The notes under the pieces: generated by a model | Databases searched by the model: none | What the model saw: the letters and a program-made list of their open reading frames with translations, nothing else | What the model was told of the DNA's origin: nothing | Position numbers and translations under genes: made by a program | Shown here: piece by piece, positions 33,358 through 41,906 of the stretch | How the letters are laid out: each line of letters starts with the position of its first letter | Position numbering within the stretch: the first letter of the stretch is position 1 | From: JBMOKU01 sp049324315 | GTDB lineage: Bacteria > Bacillota > Clostridia > Peptostreptococcales > Thermotaleaceae | Direction of reading: 5' to 3' | Assembly: GCA_049324315.1 (NCBI GenBank) | Contig: JBMOKU010000029.1 | Span: 26,768-90,767, forward strand | Length of the DNA stretch: 64,000 bases

Positions 33358-34539
33358 TTAAAAGCGCTCTCCCATTCTATCTACAGTCACTTTTACTTTA
33401 TATGCTATCTCTACACGGGGGAAAATTTTATCCCAATCCTTTTCTATCTTTCTCCACGTATTAGGATATTCTCTATACAGAATTCTTCCAAAGCCCAAAA
33501 AATCAGATCTATATTCTTTTTGCGCTTTTTTCACTGTCTTCTCCATTTCTTTTTTAAAAAAATCTTCAAAGTTTTTTTCAATATTCTTTACTGTATATTC
33601 ATCTAAAACATTGCTTTGATCTATATATTCCGTTATTTCTCCACTAAGTTCAAGCTTTATTGTAAATTGTATTGCATCTTCCTCAACCACTGCCTTAATG
33701 TCGGTATTTAAATCTCTTATTTCTATGCTTACCATCTGCTTATTTTTTCTGATCGTAGCAATACCAGAAGTTACTTCTCCAATAATCCATCGGTATGCTT
33801 TTGTTTCCTCTTCTCCTAGCCAGCCTACCAGCTTAGACCCTTTAAATACAGCACTTCCAGTGATTGCAGCTATTTTCTTTCGGTTACCATTTGTTTCCAT
33901 TTTATAGTAGTGTTCCCTTGCAGTAGAAAAGGTGTTCATATCTGTTTCGTAATAAGTAAGTCGTCCGGCAACAGCTTCTATACGCTTATCTAAGTAGCTA
34001 ATTGAAAAATCCTTCATATCTGGAATATAAGCTTTTGCCCATTCCTCTGTATTTTGAATCATTCCTTGCAGTTCTATCGGTAAATTTTCTTCAATGTCTG
34101 AAGGGATAGATAATACATCCATTGCCTTTCCTTTAGAGACCATCACGAAATTTCTGTATCTTAACTCTCTATTTCTCATAAAATAATCCATAAATTCATC
34201 GAGTCCCTGCCTCGCCAGTTCTTCTCCAATAACAAAAATTTTATTATCCACCCATACTAACCGTTTGGAGGCAGTACTTCTTAAATTTCTACTGGCCTCA
34301 CTCATGCTTGTTCCTACAGCACTGCCCACCCACACCCCCGATCGATTCATAGACTCTCCGGTTGCTGCCCCTATAGGAATGACTGCCATTACCGTTATAC
34401 GAAATTTCCCGTCAGGCTCTTTATCAACCCCTGTCACTTGGACAATGCCTAATTCATTGATTTCTCTTTGTCCCCAGCAGCCTGTCAAGGCAAAGCCTAG
34501 AATGATGATTATAAAAAACAATGCTGTTTTTCTTGTCAT
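33358..34539 (-). CDS. Spore germination lipoprotein subunit C (Ger(x)C family)
   Basis: A 393-residue lipoprotein. The signal peptide ends in a lipobox (GFALTGC, Cys about 21) followed by WGQREINELGIVQVTGVDKE (in part), the hallmark of GerAC proteins. The C-terminal region (IEKNFEDFFKKEMEKTVKKAQKEYRSDFLGFGRILY, in part) matches the third GerAC domain. It partners GerA and GerAB in the inner spore membrane. The start follows GAGGTG, 17 nt after gerA. Confidence 0.93.
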   Translation of the reverse strand: MTRKTALFFIIIILGFALTGCWGQREINELGIVQVTGVDKEPDGKFRITVMAVIPIGAATGESMNRSGVWVGSAVGTSMSEASRNLRSTASKRLVWVDNKIFVIGEELARQGLDEFMDYFMRNRELRYRNFVMVSKGKAMDVLSIPSDIEENLPIELQGMIQNTEEWAKAYIPDMKDFSISYLDKRIEAVAGRLTYYETDMNTFSTAREHYYKMETNGNRKKIAAITGSAVFKGSKLVGWLGEEETKAYRWIIGEVTSGIATIRKNKQMVSIEIRDLNTDIKAVVEEDAIQFTIKLELSGEITEYIDQSNVLDEYTVKNIEKNFEDFFKKEMEKTVKKAQKEYRSDFLGFGRILYREYPNTWRKIEKDWDKIFPRVEIAYKVKVTVDRMGERF

Positions 34540-34556
34540 TTTGCTTGCACCTCATT

Positions 34557-36206
34557 TTAATCATTATTCGTCCCGGGCGGTTTCGGCGCCAGTCCTTTTT
34601 TCATTCGGACCAGATTATTATGCTGAAGAAAAGAGGGGCGTTTATGCATAAACCATTCGGGCAGCTTGATAAAGGTATCTTTCCAATCTTCCATACTAAT
34701 AGGCGTAAACGGCGCCAGATAGGGGACACCATAGGACCTTAACGATGCCATATGAATTAGAAGAAGCAGTATACCCACGATAATTCCAAAAATGCCTAAT
34801 ATGGACGCAAAGAGAAGCATTGGAAATCGAAGAACACTTATAGCTCTTGAAGAATTGATTTTAGGAATCAAGAAAGAAGAAATAGCGGTAATAGCAACTA
34901 CAATGACCATACCGGGAGATACCAGTCCTGCTTGAACGGCAGTTTGCCCAATGACTAAAGCGCCGACAATACTTAAAGATTGGCCTATCGATATGGGAAG
35001 CCTTGCCCCTGCCTCCCGGATAATTTCAAAAATAATTTCCATAAAAAAAGCTTCAATTACTGCAGGAAATGGAATCTCTGCTCTGGCATTGGCTATGGAT
35101 ATTAAAAGGGTGGAGGGTATCATTTCCTGATGATACGTTGTAATCGCCACATAAAAAGATGGAAGTAGTAATGTTACAAAAAATGAAAAATACCTTAATA
35201 ATCTGGCAAAGGTTGCAAAATAGAATTTGTAGTAATAGTCTTCTGCTGCTGTGAAAAAATAGGTTAAGGTAACGGGTACAATTACTACAAAAGGAGTGCC
35301 GTTAACAATGATGACTACCCGCCCCTCAGCTAGAGCAGCAGCACTGTTATCCGGTCTTTCTGTAACTTCTGCTTGGGGAAAAGGAGAAAGCCAATTATCT
35401 TCCGTAAAGAATTCCAACTGTCCTCCCTCAATGATCATATCCGTATCAATGCGGCTTATTCGCTGTCTAACTTCACTAAGAACATCCTCAGCTGCAATGC
35501 CTTTAATATAGCACATCATTACCGCAGTTTGACTTAATCGTCCCACATTAAATTTTTCTATTTTTAGATCAGAGGTTTTTAATCTCCTGCGGATTAATGT
35601 CATATTAACCTTCATATCCTCCACAAAGGCCTCCATTGGTCCTCTTAATACCGTCTCTATTGTAGGCTTTGAAACCTTACGGGAATCTCCACCTACAGTA
35701 TTCACAGCAAGTGCTATATTGTTTTCATGGATAAAAAGTACACAATACCCCAGCAATATATATTTTACGGTTTCTTTTATAGAATATATATAGGTCACTT
35801 CACCTATAGAAATCAGGCTATCCCTCACCATCGACATTAAATTTTCTTGATGGCTCTCTCTATCATCATTTGTAACCTTACGACCTGTCATCAAAGATTT
35901 TAATACGATTTGATTGATATCATCTCGATTTACCATGCCGTCAATATAGGCAACAAAACTCTCAATATTTTTTTCACCCATAGTAAATCTTCGTAGTATT
36001 ACGCCATAGCAATTGTCAAAAACTTTACTGATTTTTTCATAGTTATCTTCTATATTTTCCGACAACAAGGATTTTTCAATGCTTTCTTCACTTTTTTTCT
36101 CGATTTTTTCTACGAGGCTTTGAAGCTTGCTGTTATTCACTTCTTTTTTTTCATAGGAACTATTTTCTAGTTTCACAGGCTTTTTTAAGTTTCTAATTTT
36201 TTTCAT
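34557..36206 (-). CDS. Spore germination receptor subunit A (GerA family)
   Basis: About 549 aa: large N-terminal cytoplasmic domain (about 45-290; NCYGVILRRFTMG, VAYIDGMV) and five or so membrane helices in the C-terminal half (PFVVIVPVTLTYFF; RYFSFFVTLLLPSFYVAI; LPISIGQSLSIVGALVIGQTAVQAGLVSP; SRAISVLRFPMLLFASILGIFGIIVG, in parts). GerA subunits oligomerise into the germinant-gated ion channel. The end is a Pro-rich tail with KRPSF. The start is uncertain: ATG 36206 lies 10 nt after GGGAGTAGG, whereas an ATG 21 nt upstream has no good site. Confidence 0.92.
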   Translation of the reverse strand: MKKIRNLKKPVKLENSSYEKKEVNNSKLQSLVEKIEKKSEESIEKSLLSENIEDNYEKISKVFDNCYGVILRRFTMGEKNIESFVAYIDGMVNRDDINQIVLKSLMTGRKVTNDDRESHQENLMSMVRDSLISIGEVTYIYSIKETVKYILLGYCVLFIHENNIALAVNTVGGDSRKVSKPTIETVLRGPMEAFVEDMKVNMTLIRRRLKTSDLKIEKFNVGRLSQTAVMMCYIKGIAAEDVLSEVRQRISRIDTDMIIEGGQLEFFTEDNWLSPFPQAEVTERPDNSAAALAEGRVVIIVNGTPFVVIVPVTLTYFFTAAEDYYYKFYFATFARLLRYFSFFVTLLLPSFYVAITTYHQEMIPSTLLISIANARAEIPFPAVIEAFFMEIIFEIIREAGARLPISIGQSLSIVGALVIGQTAVQAGLVSPGMVIVVAITAISSFLIPKINSSRAISVLRFPMLLFASILGIFGIIVGILLLLIHMASLRSYGVPYLAPFTPISMEDWKDTFIKLPEWFMHKRPSFLQHNNLVRMKKGLAPKPPGTNND

Positions 36207-36413
36207 AATCTCATGACCTACTCCCATTATGCATACTCTATAATAGTGTTATTATTTATGTTGTGTTTTATTCTTTAAAAGCCGTCATGAATAATTTCTG
36301 AAAATCAAGGAAAACGTTCACTGATTTTCAGTCTCCATATTAGATTGTGTCTAGTCTCAACATGCCAATCCTAGGATTTTTGTTTTTCTAGTAATAGACC
36401 ATAAAAATACTAA

Positions 36414-36459
36414 AGGAGCAGTCTCACAATGATTTAATAATTATTGTGAGACTGCCCCT
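36414..36459 (-). terminator. Terminator of the PEP-synthase/Rph-like gene
   Basis: A 13-bp stem GCAGTCTCACAAT/ATTGTGAGACTGC, 10 nt after the stop codon. A second hairpin CTGAAAATCA/TGATTTTCAG lies at 36299-36330 in the same gap. Confidence 0.75.
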
Positions 36460-36469
36460 TTAAATAATA

Positions 36470-38830
36470 TTATTCTAAGATATGCACGATTCCATGTCCG
36501 CCATCAACAAGGACTTTATCTCCTGTCTTAAGCCTTGTAGTGGCGTTGCCACATCCTACCACAGCTGGAATACCAAGTTCTCTAGCTACGATAGCAGCGT
36601 GTGATAGAGGTGCTCCAATGTCGGTAATAATTGCTGCAGCTTTAGGGAAAAGGGGTGTCCATCCTATATTGGTCGTTGCCGCAACAAGTATTTCCCCTGG
36701 CTGAAGCTTATCTCCCTCCTCTGGATTCGAAAGAATTCGTACGATGCCTTCTATCCTGCCGGCTGCTCCGGCACAGCCGTTAAGCGTTTCGGAATCAGGT
36801 GCACTAACGATAGGCATTGTAGGGTCATAATAATCCAGTCTTCGATTGGGGTCCTTTGCCCACTCAAACGGATTAAATCGTCCCCGTATGATAGATGGAA
36901 ATGGCGGCAGTGCTTTATATTTCTCATAGTTCTCCTGTCTGGCCGGAATATACTCTACTGCTGAATTATCTCCCCTAAGCAAGTTTTCAATATCATCAAT
37001 ATACAGGAAAAATATATCATTACCTAAACCTGTAAGCTCTCCTGCCCTAAGAACGAAAGCACGAACCATCCTAAATACCCTTACCAACTCTGAACGACCT
37101 TCTTCTCTGATACGAGCACCTTCAGATGCTTTGGCTAGTTGTTTTTCCAGCCATTTTACTTTATTAGGAAAACACTCCTGAAATCTCTTCTTGGCAGCTT
37201 CATATTGTGTCTGCTGCTTCTTTAAAAGCCCCTCTACATCAATATCCAATTTTTTAGATTCTTCTATCTGTTTTTCCAGCCAATCTAGATCCTCCATAGG
37301 ATCAGGTATGGATAATTCATACTCGTGGGGTCCCCGATAACCATATTTCCTCAAGTATTCATCCCGGCTCATTTCTCCTTTAATGACCTTGGAAATACCT
37401 ATAACCGGCCCGAGACTTGCCAGCCCGGAGTCTCCCCTAAGGTTAGAAAGAAGTGCGTTAGCATCTTCAGTTCCAACTAATTCTGTAAGCTTTTTATCCA
37501 ACGTCATAATATTCGTAAGTTTAATAGCTGCCATGGCCCCTGCACTCAACGCTTCAGAGAAATAGGGCTGAAGTTCTTCCTTCCATAAGGCCAGCAGTTC
37601 TTCCTTTGTCTTTACTTTTTTAATACGTTCCCTCATTCCTATGCACCAATCCGGTGTACTTTTCAGAAACTGAGACAAATTTCTTGAAGCTTTCAGTGAC
37701 TTTCTTGTCATACGCATTACGATTGGAAGCATCACCTTGACCACCTCTAAACGTGAAAAGGGGTGAAGGGGCATATTCATTTCCTCAGGCATCTGTCCAT
37801 ATAAGTCACCCAGCAGCTTTAACCCACCTTTGGCATCTTTGCCTAGCATAGTGGATATCACGGATACCCTTCTGCTAATATTCATGTATGGCCTTCCGCA
37901 GATATTGCCGGAAAATACATAATATCCAGGAATGAAATTCATTGCATCATCCAGTAGTTTTCCTATACTCCAGGAAAATGGAGTATAGACATCCGGTATC
38001 GCCTCTGCCACATTGGTATTGGTCCAAAGTTCATCTCCCATCAAAGAATAATTGATTTCGTAAGTGTCCAAATTACCTGGTGACAATGTGGTGATAGGCC
38101 TTGATTGCAGCAGGTAAAGCTTCCCTTTTGCTACAGCCCATTCAATATCCTGTGGGCCATCTAGTTCCTCCTCAAGCTTGACAGCTAACTTATACAGCAT
38201 TGAAGCATATTTTTTGAATCCATCCGGCCCATCATATTCTCCTTTTGGTCTTTTCAGTTTAAAACCATAGGCATCGGCTTCACCGGATACAAGCTGTTCC
38301 CCCAGTCCATGGACATAATTGCCTATCATACCAGAATAGCTTCCTGTGACAGGATCAGCAGTAAATAATACACCAGAAATTTCAGACTGGACCATCAACT
38401 GAACCACCACGGCAATCTCATGAGATTGTTCCATCCCTTGAATTGTACTGTATGTCTTTACCCGTTCTGACTCCCTTGATCTAAAAACCGTATAGATAGC
38501 TTCCTGTATCTCTTGATCTGTATGAACATTTAGAACTGTTTCAAATTCACCGGCAAAGGATGCCTGGGCAGAATCTTCACTGAGAGCAGATGACCTTACG
38601 GCAAACTTCGCTTCTTCATGGTTCTTTCTAATGCCACTCAAAAAGACAAGAATTTCATTCCAGACTTCACTGCTTAACTTCTCTCCTTGAAAAGCCTCAG
38701 GAAGAATGACAAAGCCTTCTGGTACAGGATAGCCTGCCTGATACATCTTGGCCAATATGCCACCTTTTCCTCCCGCAAGTTGCTGCAGCTCAGGTGTCAA
38801 CTCTCTAAAGCTTTTAACCCTATCTGCCAT
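36470..38830 (-). CDS. PEP synthase/rifampin-phosphotransferase-like enzyme
   Basis: A 786-residue enzyme: N-terminal PPDK/PEP-synthase ATP-binding domain (AGGKGGILAKMYQAGYPVPEGFVI, in part; KFAVRSSALSEDSAQASFAGEFETVL, in part; QDIEWAVAKGKLYLLQSRPITTL, in part), a variable central domain, and a C-terminal swivelling His domain with catalytic His in GAPLSHAAIVARELG (about 744, 42 residues from the end). This is Rph-type domain order, not that of true PEP synthase, which ends with a PEP/pyruvate-binding barrel. The acceptor is unknown. The start follows AAAGGAGTG. It is paired with the upstream TetR gene. Confidence 0.85.
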   Translation of the reverse strand: MADRVKSFRELTPELQQLAGGKGGILAKMYQAGYPVPEGFVILPEAFQGEKLSSEVWNEILVFLSGIRKNHEEAKFAVRSSALSEDSAQASFAGEFETVLNVHTDQEIQEAIYTVFRSRESERVKTYSTIQGMEQSHEIAVVVQLMVQSEISGVLFTADPVTGSYSGMIGNYVHGLGEQLVSGEADAYGFKLKRPKGEYDGPDGFKKYASMLYKLAVKLEEELDGPQDIEWAVAKGKLYLLQSRPITTLSPGNLDTYEINYSLMGDELWTNTNVAEAIPDVYTPFSWSIGKLLDDAMNFIPGYYVFSGNICGRPYMNISRRVSVISTMLGKDAKGGLKLLGDLYGQMPEEMNMPLHPFSRLEVVKVMLPIVMRMTRKSLKASRNLSQFLKSTPDWCIGMRERIKKVKTKEELLALWKEELQPYFSEALSAGAMAAIKLTNIMTLDKKLTELVGTEDANALLSNLRGDSGLASLGPVIGISKVIKGEMSRDEYLRKYGYRGPHEYELSIPDPMEDLDWLEKQIEESKKLDIDVEGLLKKQQTQYEAAKKRFQECFPNKVKWLEKQLAKASEGARIREEGRSELVRVFRMVRAFVLRAGELTGLGNDIFFLYIDDIENLLRGDNSAVEYIPARQENYEKYKALPPFPSIIRGRFNPFEWAKDPNRRLDYYDPTMPIVSAPDSETLNGCAGAAGRIEGIVRILSNPEEGDKLQPGEILVAATTNIGWTPLFPKAAAIITDIGAPLSHAAIVARELGIPAVVGCGNATTRLKTGDKVLVDGGHGIVHILE

Positions 38831-38917
38831 ATAAAACACTCCTTTACTGTATTCACTCATATTCAGAAGTTAGAATGTTCAAAACCCGTTTATTTACTGA
38901 TATTATTCATTCATTTC

Positions 38918-39544
38918 TTATGGAAATACCCGTATTTCCTTGCTGTCTATTCCCAGAGTCCTGGCCATGATTGCTTCCAGAGAAGCTTTATACTTTAATG
39001 ATTTGGTTTTGTCCTCCATATATTCATGAAAGAACACGCTTTGAGGAACAGAAGTCACCGCTCTTAACAATATATCTGCTGTTTCATAGGGGAATTCTAC
39101 ATTGAAAACGCCTTCTTTCACCCCCTGTTCAATAATTCGGGCAAATGGATCAACATACTTTTGAGCGATGATTACACAGTATTTATACAGTGTAAAATCC
39201 GACTCCATTACCATTAGCAGATACGCAATCATTTCTCTTTTTTTCTTTTGGGAAGCTACCTTTTTTTCCATAAACCGATTTAGCTTCTCCAAAGCATTAA
39301 GACCCGGGTCCTCAATGATGTCTTTAACTTCTTCAAGCAACCTCTCTGCCAATTGATTGATACTTTCTGCCAGTACTTCCTCTTTGGATTTAAAGTAGTG
39401 ATAAAAGCCACCCTTAGAAAGACCCGAAGCCTTTAGAATATCCTCAACACTTGTTTCTTCATACCCTTTTTCTATAAACAATTTTTCAGCAATCTCAATC
39501 AGCTCACTTTTTTTGGCATTGTGTTTTTTTGCTGTTTTAACCAT
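38918..39544 (-). CDS. TetR/AcrR-family regulator
   Basis: A 208-residue regulator: HTH in EETSVEDILKASGLSKGGFYHYFKSKEEVL (in part, about 30-60) and a helical C-terminal ligand domain. The start at 39544 follows GGGAGGTG. A perfect 12-bp palindrome lies 22-33 bp upstream of the start, so autorepression is likely, and the PEP-synthase/Rph-like gene 87 nt downstream would be co-regulated. Confidence 0.9.
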   Translation of the reverse strand: MVKTAKKHNAKKSELIEIAEKLFIEKGYEETSVEDILKASGLSKGGFYHYFKSKEEVLAESINQLAERLLEEVKDIIEDPGLNALEKLNRFMEKKVASQKKKREMIAYLLMVMESDFTLYKYCVIIAQKYVDPFARIIEQGVKEGVFNVEFPYETADILLRAVTSVPQSVFFHEYMEDKTKSLKYKASLEAIMARTLGIDSKEIRVFP

Positions 39545-39565
39545 ATTTACACCTCCCAAAAACAG

Positions 39566-39577
39566 ACCGACGTCGGT
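39566..39577. promoter_or_regulatory. TetR operator palindrome
   Basis: ACCGACGTCGGT, a perfect 12-bp palindrome between a TTGACA-like -35 region (about 39610) and the TetR start codon. Typical of a TetR autoregulatory site. Confidence 0.7.
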
Positions 39578-39625
39578 ATGTTTTTTAGTTTATATTATTA
39601 TATATCGTTTGTCAAGTCTAAATTG

Positions 39626-39690
39626 GACGACTCGATGTGTCGCCTCTACAAACACCTTGTTTTCTGTAGGGACAGGACACTGGCCTGCCC
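39626..39690. repeat. Palindromic dispersed repeat, relative of the one at 7190
   Basis: Two arms (39626-39649, ending CGCCTCTAC; 39666-39690, starting GTAGGGACAGG and ending CTGCCC) form an imperfect inverted repeat around CTAC/GTAGG. The inner junction is the same as in the 7190-7264 element. Confidence 0.5.
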
Positions 39691-39784
39691 TTATTGTAAA
39701 ATAAAAAAAAGAAATCCTTTTTATGTTAGGATTTCTTTCTAAGTATTCATACTATGCATCGATCTAATATGCCGTAGAAATATT

Positions 39785-40009
39785 TTAGCCCCCTCCCACC
39801 GGAGGGAAAATAGATACCGTATCATTGTCCTCTAAAACCTGATCAAGTTTCGCCCCTCTTCCGTTGATCATTATGATTGCTGCTTCCTCTTCAGAAATGT
39901 TTAGACGTTCGATAATATCTTTAGGCGTGGCACCTTGTGCTAAAGCCATCATCATCTCTTTCTCACGATTATTTCTTAGGGTTGCAAATAACTTCACTTT
40001 TATCTGCAC
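39785..40009 (-). CDS. MoaD/ThiS-family sulfur carrier
   Basis: A 74-residue beta-grasp protein ending in Gly-Gly (PPVGGG), the tail that MoeB/ThiF-type enzymes activate for sulfur transfer. VKLFATLR at the N-terminus and DNDTVSIFPP before the tail are MoaD-typical. The GTG at 40009 lies 6 nt after AGGAGGTG; the in-frame GTG inside that site is too close. It belongs to the AOR maturation cluster and probably supplies sulfur for the pterin dithiolene of the tungsten cofactor. Confidence 0.88.
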   Translation of the reverse strand: MQIKVKLFATLRNNREKEMMMALAQGATPKDIIERLNISEEEAAIIMINGRGAKLDQVLEDNDTVSIFPPVGGG

Positions 40010-40131
40010 CGTCTTCACCTCCTGTCCTCATTATACTATAAGCAGGATTTGTCACCAAGGGGGGCATGCTATAAGTAGGACCGTAATCAACATTGATTCC
40101 AATTCATGCTTATATCCAAACCGCTAAATGG

Positions 40132-41331
40132 CTATGGACAAGCGATAATACGTCTAGCCCAGAGACACTCCGCACAGGATGGGCTGTTGCCCCAGCAATC
40201 CATCTCGTTACTCTCTGTATAGCTGCAGCCGTCCTGAGATTTGCAGTCCGTACAGGAAGGAAAAAGATTTTCGCTGACAACCCGCCTAAAATTGACATAT
40301 CCGGAATCCATCCAAATTTCTTGAAGGTTTTTCTCGTTAACATTACCTAGGTAACAAGGGTACATTTGCTTTTCTCTTCCATAGATATAACACCGATAGC
40401 TATGCATCAGCGCATAACAAGGACTGACATTTCCCTGATAGTTGATGCACAGGGATTTATCTTTTACAAACTTACAGCTCCGTTCTGTTCGTAATTTCAT
40501 ATTGGACATCTGGGCCCAAATCGTAGTTCTCAAGGATTCTTTGCCAAACATGCACCCGGTGTCATCGATGTCGTAAACAATTTCATCCTTCATAGATTCA
40601 TGATAAGGCAGCAAATTGCTTATGATAATTTGGCTGGCCTTGAGGTCACAAGCCATACGAATCAGCTTGGGCAGTCTGGCGTAATTCTTTTTCATGGCTA
40701 CAAACTCAATTCCAAGCTCCGGTTTTCTGGTCTTTCGTTCTTGCTTCATAGCCTGTAAATTTGCGATATTTTGAGAAACGTCTTGAAAATCGGCTCCTTG
40801 CCGGATTTCGTTATATTCTTCCTCGTCTGGACTGTCTAGAGAAGTAAAAAGGACATCTAATTTCAAGTCAATCAATTCTTGGATGTTTTCTTTCCGCAGA
40901 TAAGAACCGTTGGTGATCATTTCAACCTTCAGCCCAAGTCCCTTCACTGCCCTCAGCATATCAAAAATCCTTGGGTGCATCATAGGTTCACCAAATCCCC
41001 CAAAGTGAACAGATTCCAGATTTGGCAGCTCGCTGAGGTTTTTCAGTATGTTTTCAAAGGTTCCCCAATCCATGTGGATCAGCGAATCATGCCAAGAACT
41101 GCGAATACAGGTTATACATTCAAAATTGCATTTCGTAGTAACTTCGATATATATCCTTTTTACATCAGGCAGCAGTGGGATTAATCGGTATCCACCCTCT
41201 GTTGAAACAAAAATCGCTTCTTGTTCTCCTTCTGTAGACATAGGGAGCTTTGTACAACCATCCTTACCAATCCGAACCTTTTCACCTACTGAGAAAAGTT
41301 CGGTTCCCAACACTTTAGACAATTTCTTCAT
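40132..41331 (-). CDS. Radical SAM maturase of tungsten-cofactor oxidoreductases
   Basis: A 399-residue radical SAM protein. The CxxxCxxC SAM-cluster motif is CNFECITC (about 69-76), followed by HFGGFGEPMMHP. The C-terminal half is rich in cysteines (about 13, including CYALMHSYRC, CTDCKSQDGC and CWGNSPSCAEC), suggesting extra SPASM-like clusters. This matches the maturase family found with AOR-type enzymes and a MoaD-like partner, exactly the neighbours here. The ATG at 41331 follows GGAGGGAG. Confidence 0.88.
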   Translation of the reverse strand: MKKLSKVLGTELFSVGEKVRIGKDGCTKLPMSTEGEQEAIFVSTEGGYRLIPLLPDVKRIYIEVTTKCNFECITCIRSSWHDSLIHMDWGTFENILKNLSELPNLESVHFGGFGEPMMHPRIFDMLRAVKGLGLKVEMITNGSYLRKENIQELIDLKLDVLFTSLDSPDEEEYNEIRQGADFQDVSQNIANLQAMKQERKTRKPELGIEFVAMKKNYARLPKLIRMACDLKASQIIISNLLPYHESMKDEIVYDIDDTGCMFGKESLRTTIWAQMSNMKLRTERSCKFVKDKSLCINYQGNVSPCYALMHSYRCYIYGREKQMYPCYLGNVNEKNLQEIWMDSGYVNFRRVVSENLFPSCTDCKSQDGCSYTESNEMDCWGNSPSCAECLWARRIIACP

Positions 41332-41360
41332 CCAATCTCCCTCCATAATGTTTAAATGAT

Positions 41361-41690
41361 CTACTTCTTCTTTATCTTAAAGTTAGCCTCGTTATCTTGA
41401 TTTTTTCCATAAAACCCTAGGGCTATCCGATACGGCCCAGGACAGCCTGGTGGTAGGAAAGCCACCCGATCCCCAGGCTGGATCACATAATCTAAAGCCT
41501 GAACGAAACCGTTTACAAAAATGACTTCGATTTCATCCCAGGGAATCTCCAGTTTCTCAGCCAGTTCTATACCTGTAATTGGCTCATCAAGCTCCATGAT
41601 TAATGGAATCTTTCCGAATTTTTTCCGAAAAACTGCATCCAAATGAAGAAACCCTCTCACCTCAATGGTTTTTCCGTTTTGTTGTGACAT
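41361..41690 (-). CDS. MoaD-like beta-grasp protein with a long tail, AOR cluster
   Basis: A 109-residue protein with a MoaD/ThiS-like beta-grasp core (IEVRGFLHLDAVFRKKFG; VIFVNGFVQALDYVIQPGDRVAFLPPG). In place of a terminal Gly-Gly it continues with CPGPYRIALGFYGKNQDNEANFKIKKK (in part), so it cannot act as a normal sulfur carrier unless processed. It lies between the AOR gene and the radical SAM maturase, which it may help. The start follows AGGGAGGG. Confidence 0.78.
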   Translation of the reverse strand: MSQQNGKTIEVRGFLHLDAVFRKKFGKIPLIMELDEPITGIELAEKLEIPWDEIEVIFVNGFVQALDYVIQPGDRVAFLPPGCPGPYRIALGFYGKNQDNEANFKIKKK

Positions 41691-41820
41691 ATGATCTATC
41701 CCTCCCTATGAGTACTTTCATCTCATATCTATAGAATAATGCTTCTTCTATTACCTATAGTATGAAGATTTTTCCTCCATAAAATCAACGCAAAAGTATG
41801 GGATAAAAAATGAAAAATTT

Positions 41821-41844
41821 GAAGCCGGAGCTAAGTCCGGCTTC
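41821..41844 (-). terminator. Terminator of the AOR gene
   Basis: A 9-bp perfect stem GAAGCCGGA/TCCGGCTTC with T-rich flanks on both sides, 62 nt after the AOR stop codon. It separates aor from the maturation genes. Confidence 0.8.
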
Positions 41845-41906
41845 CTTTTTAAAAAAGAGGATGTTGTAACTCCTTAAAGCCAAGTCGGCCAAAAGCGGAG
41901 ATTAAG

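Noticed and set aside
36470..38830. Housekeeping PEP synthase (ppsA)
   Set aside because: The domain order (ATP-binding domain first, His domain last) and the absence of a C-terminal PEP/pyruvate barrel do not fit PpsA.
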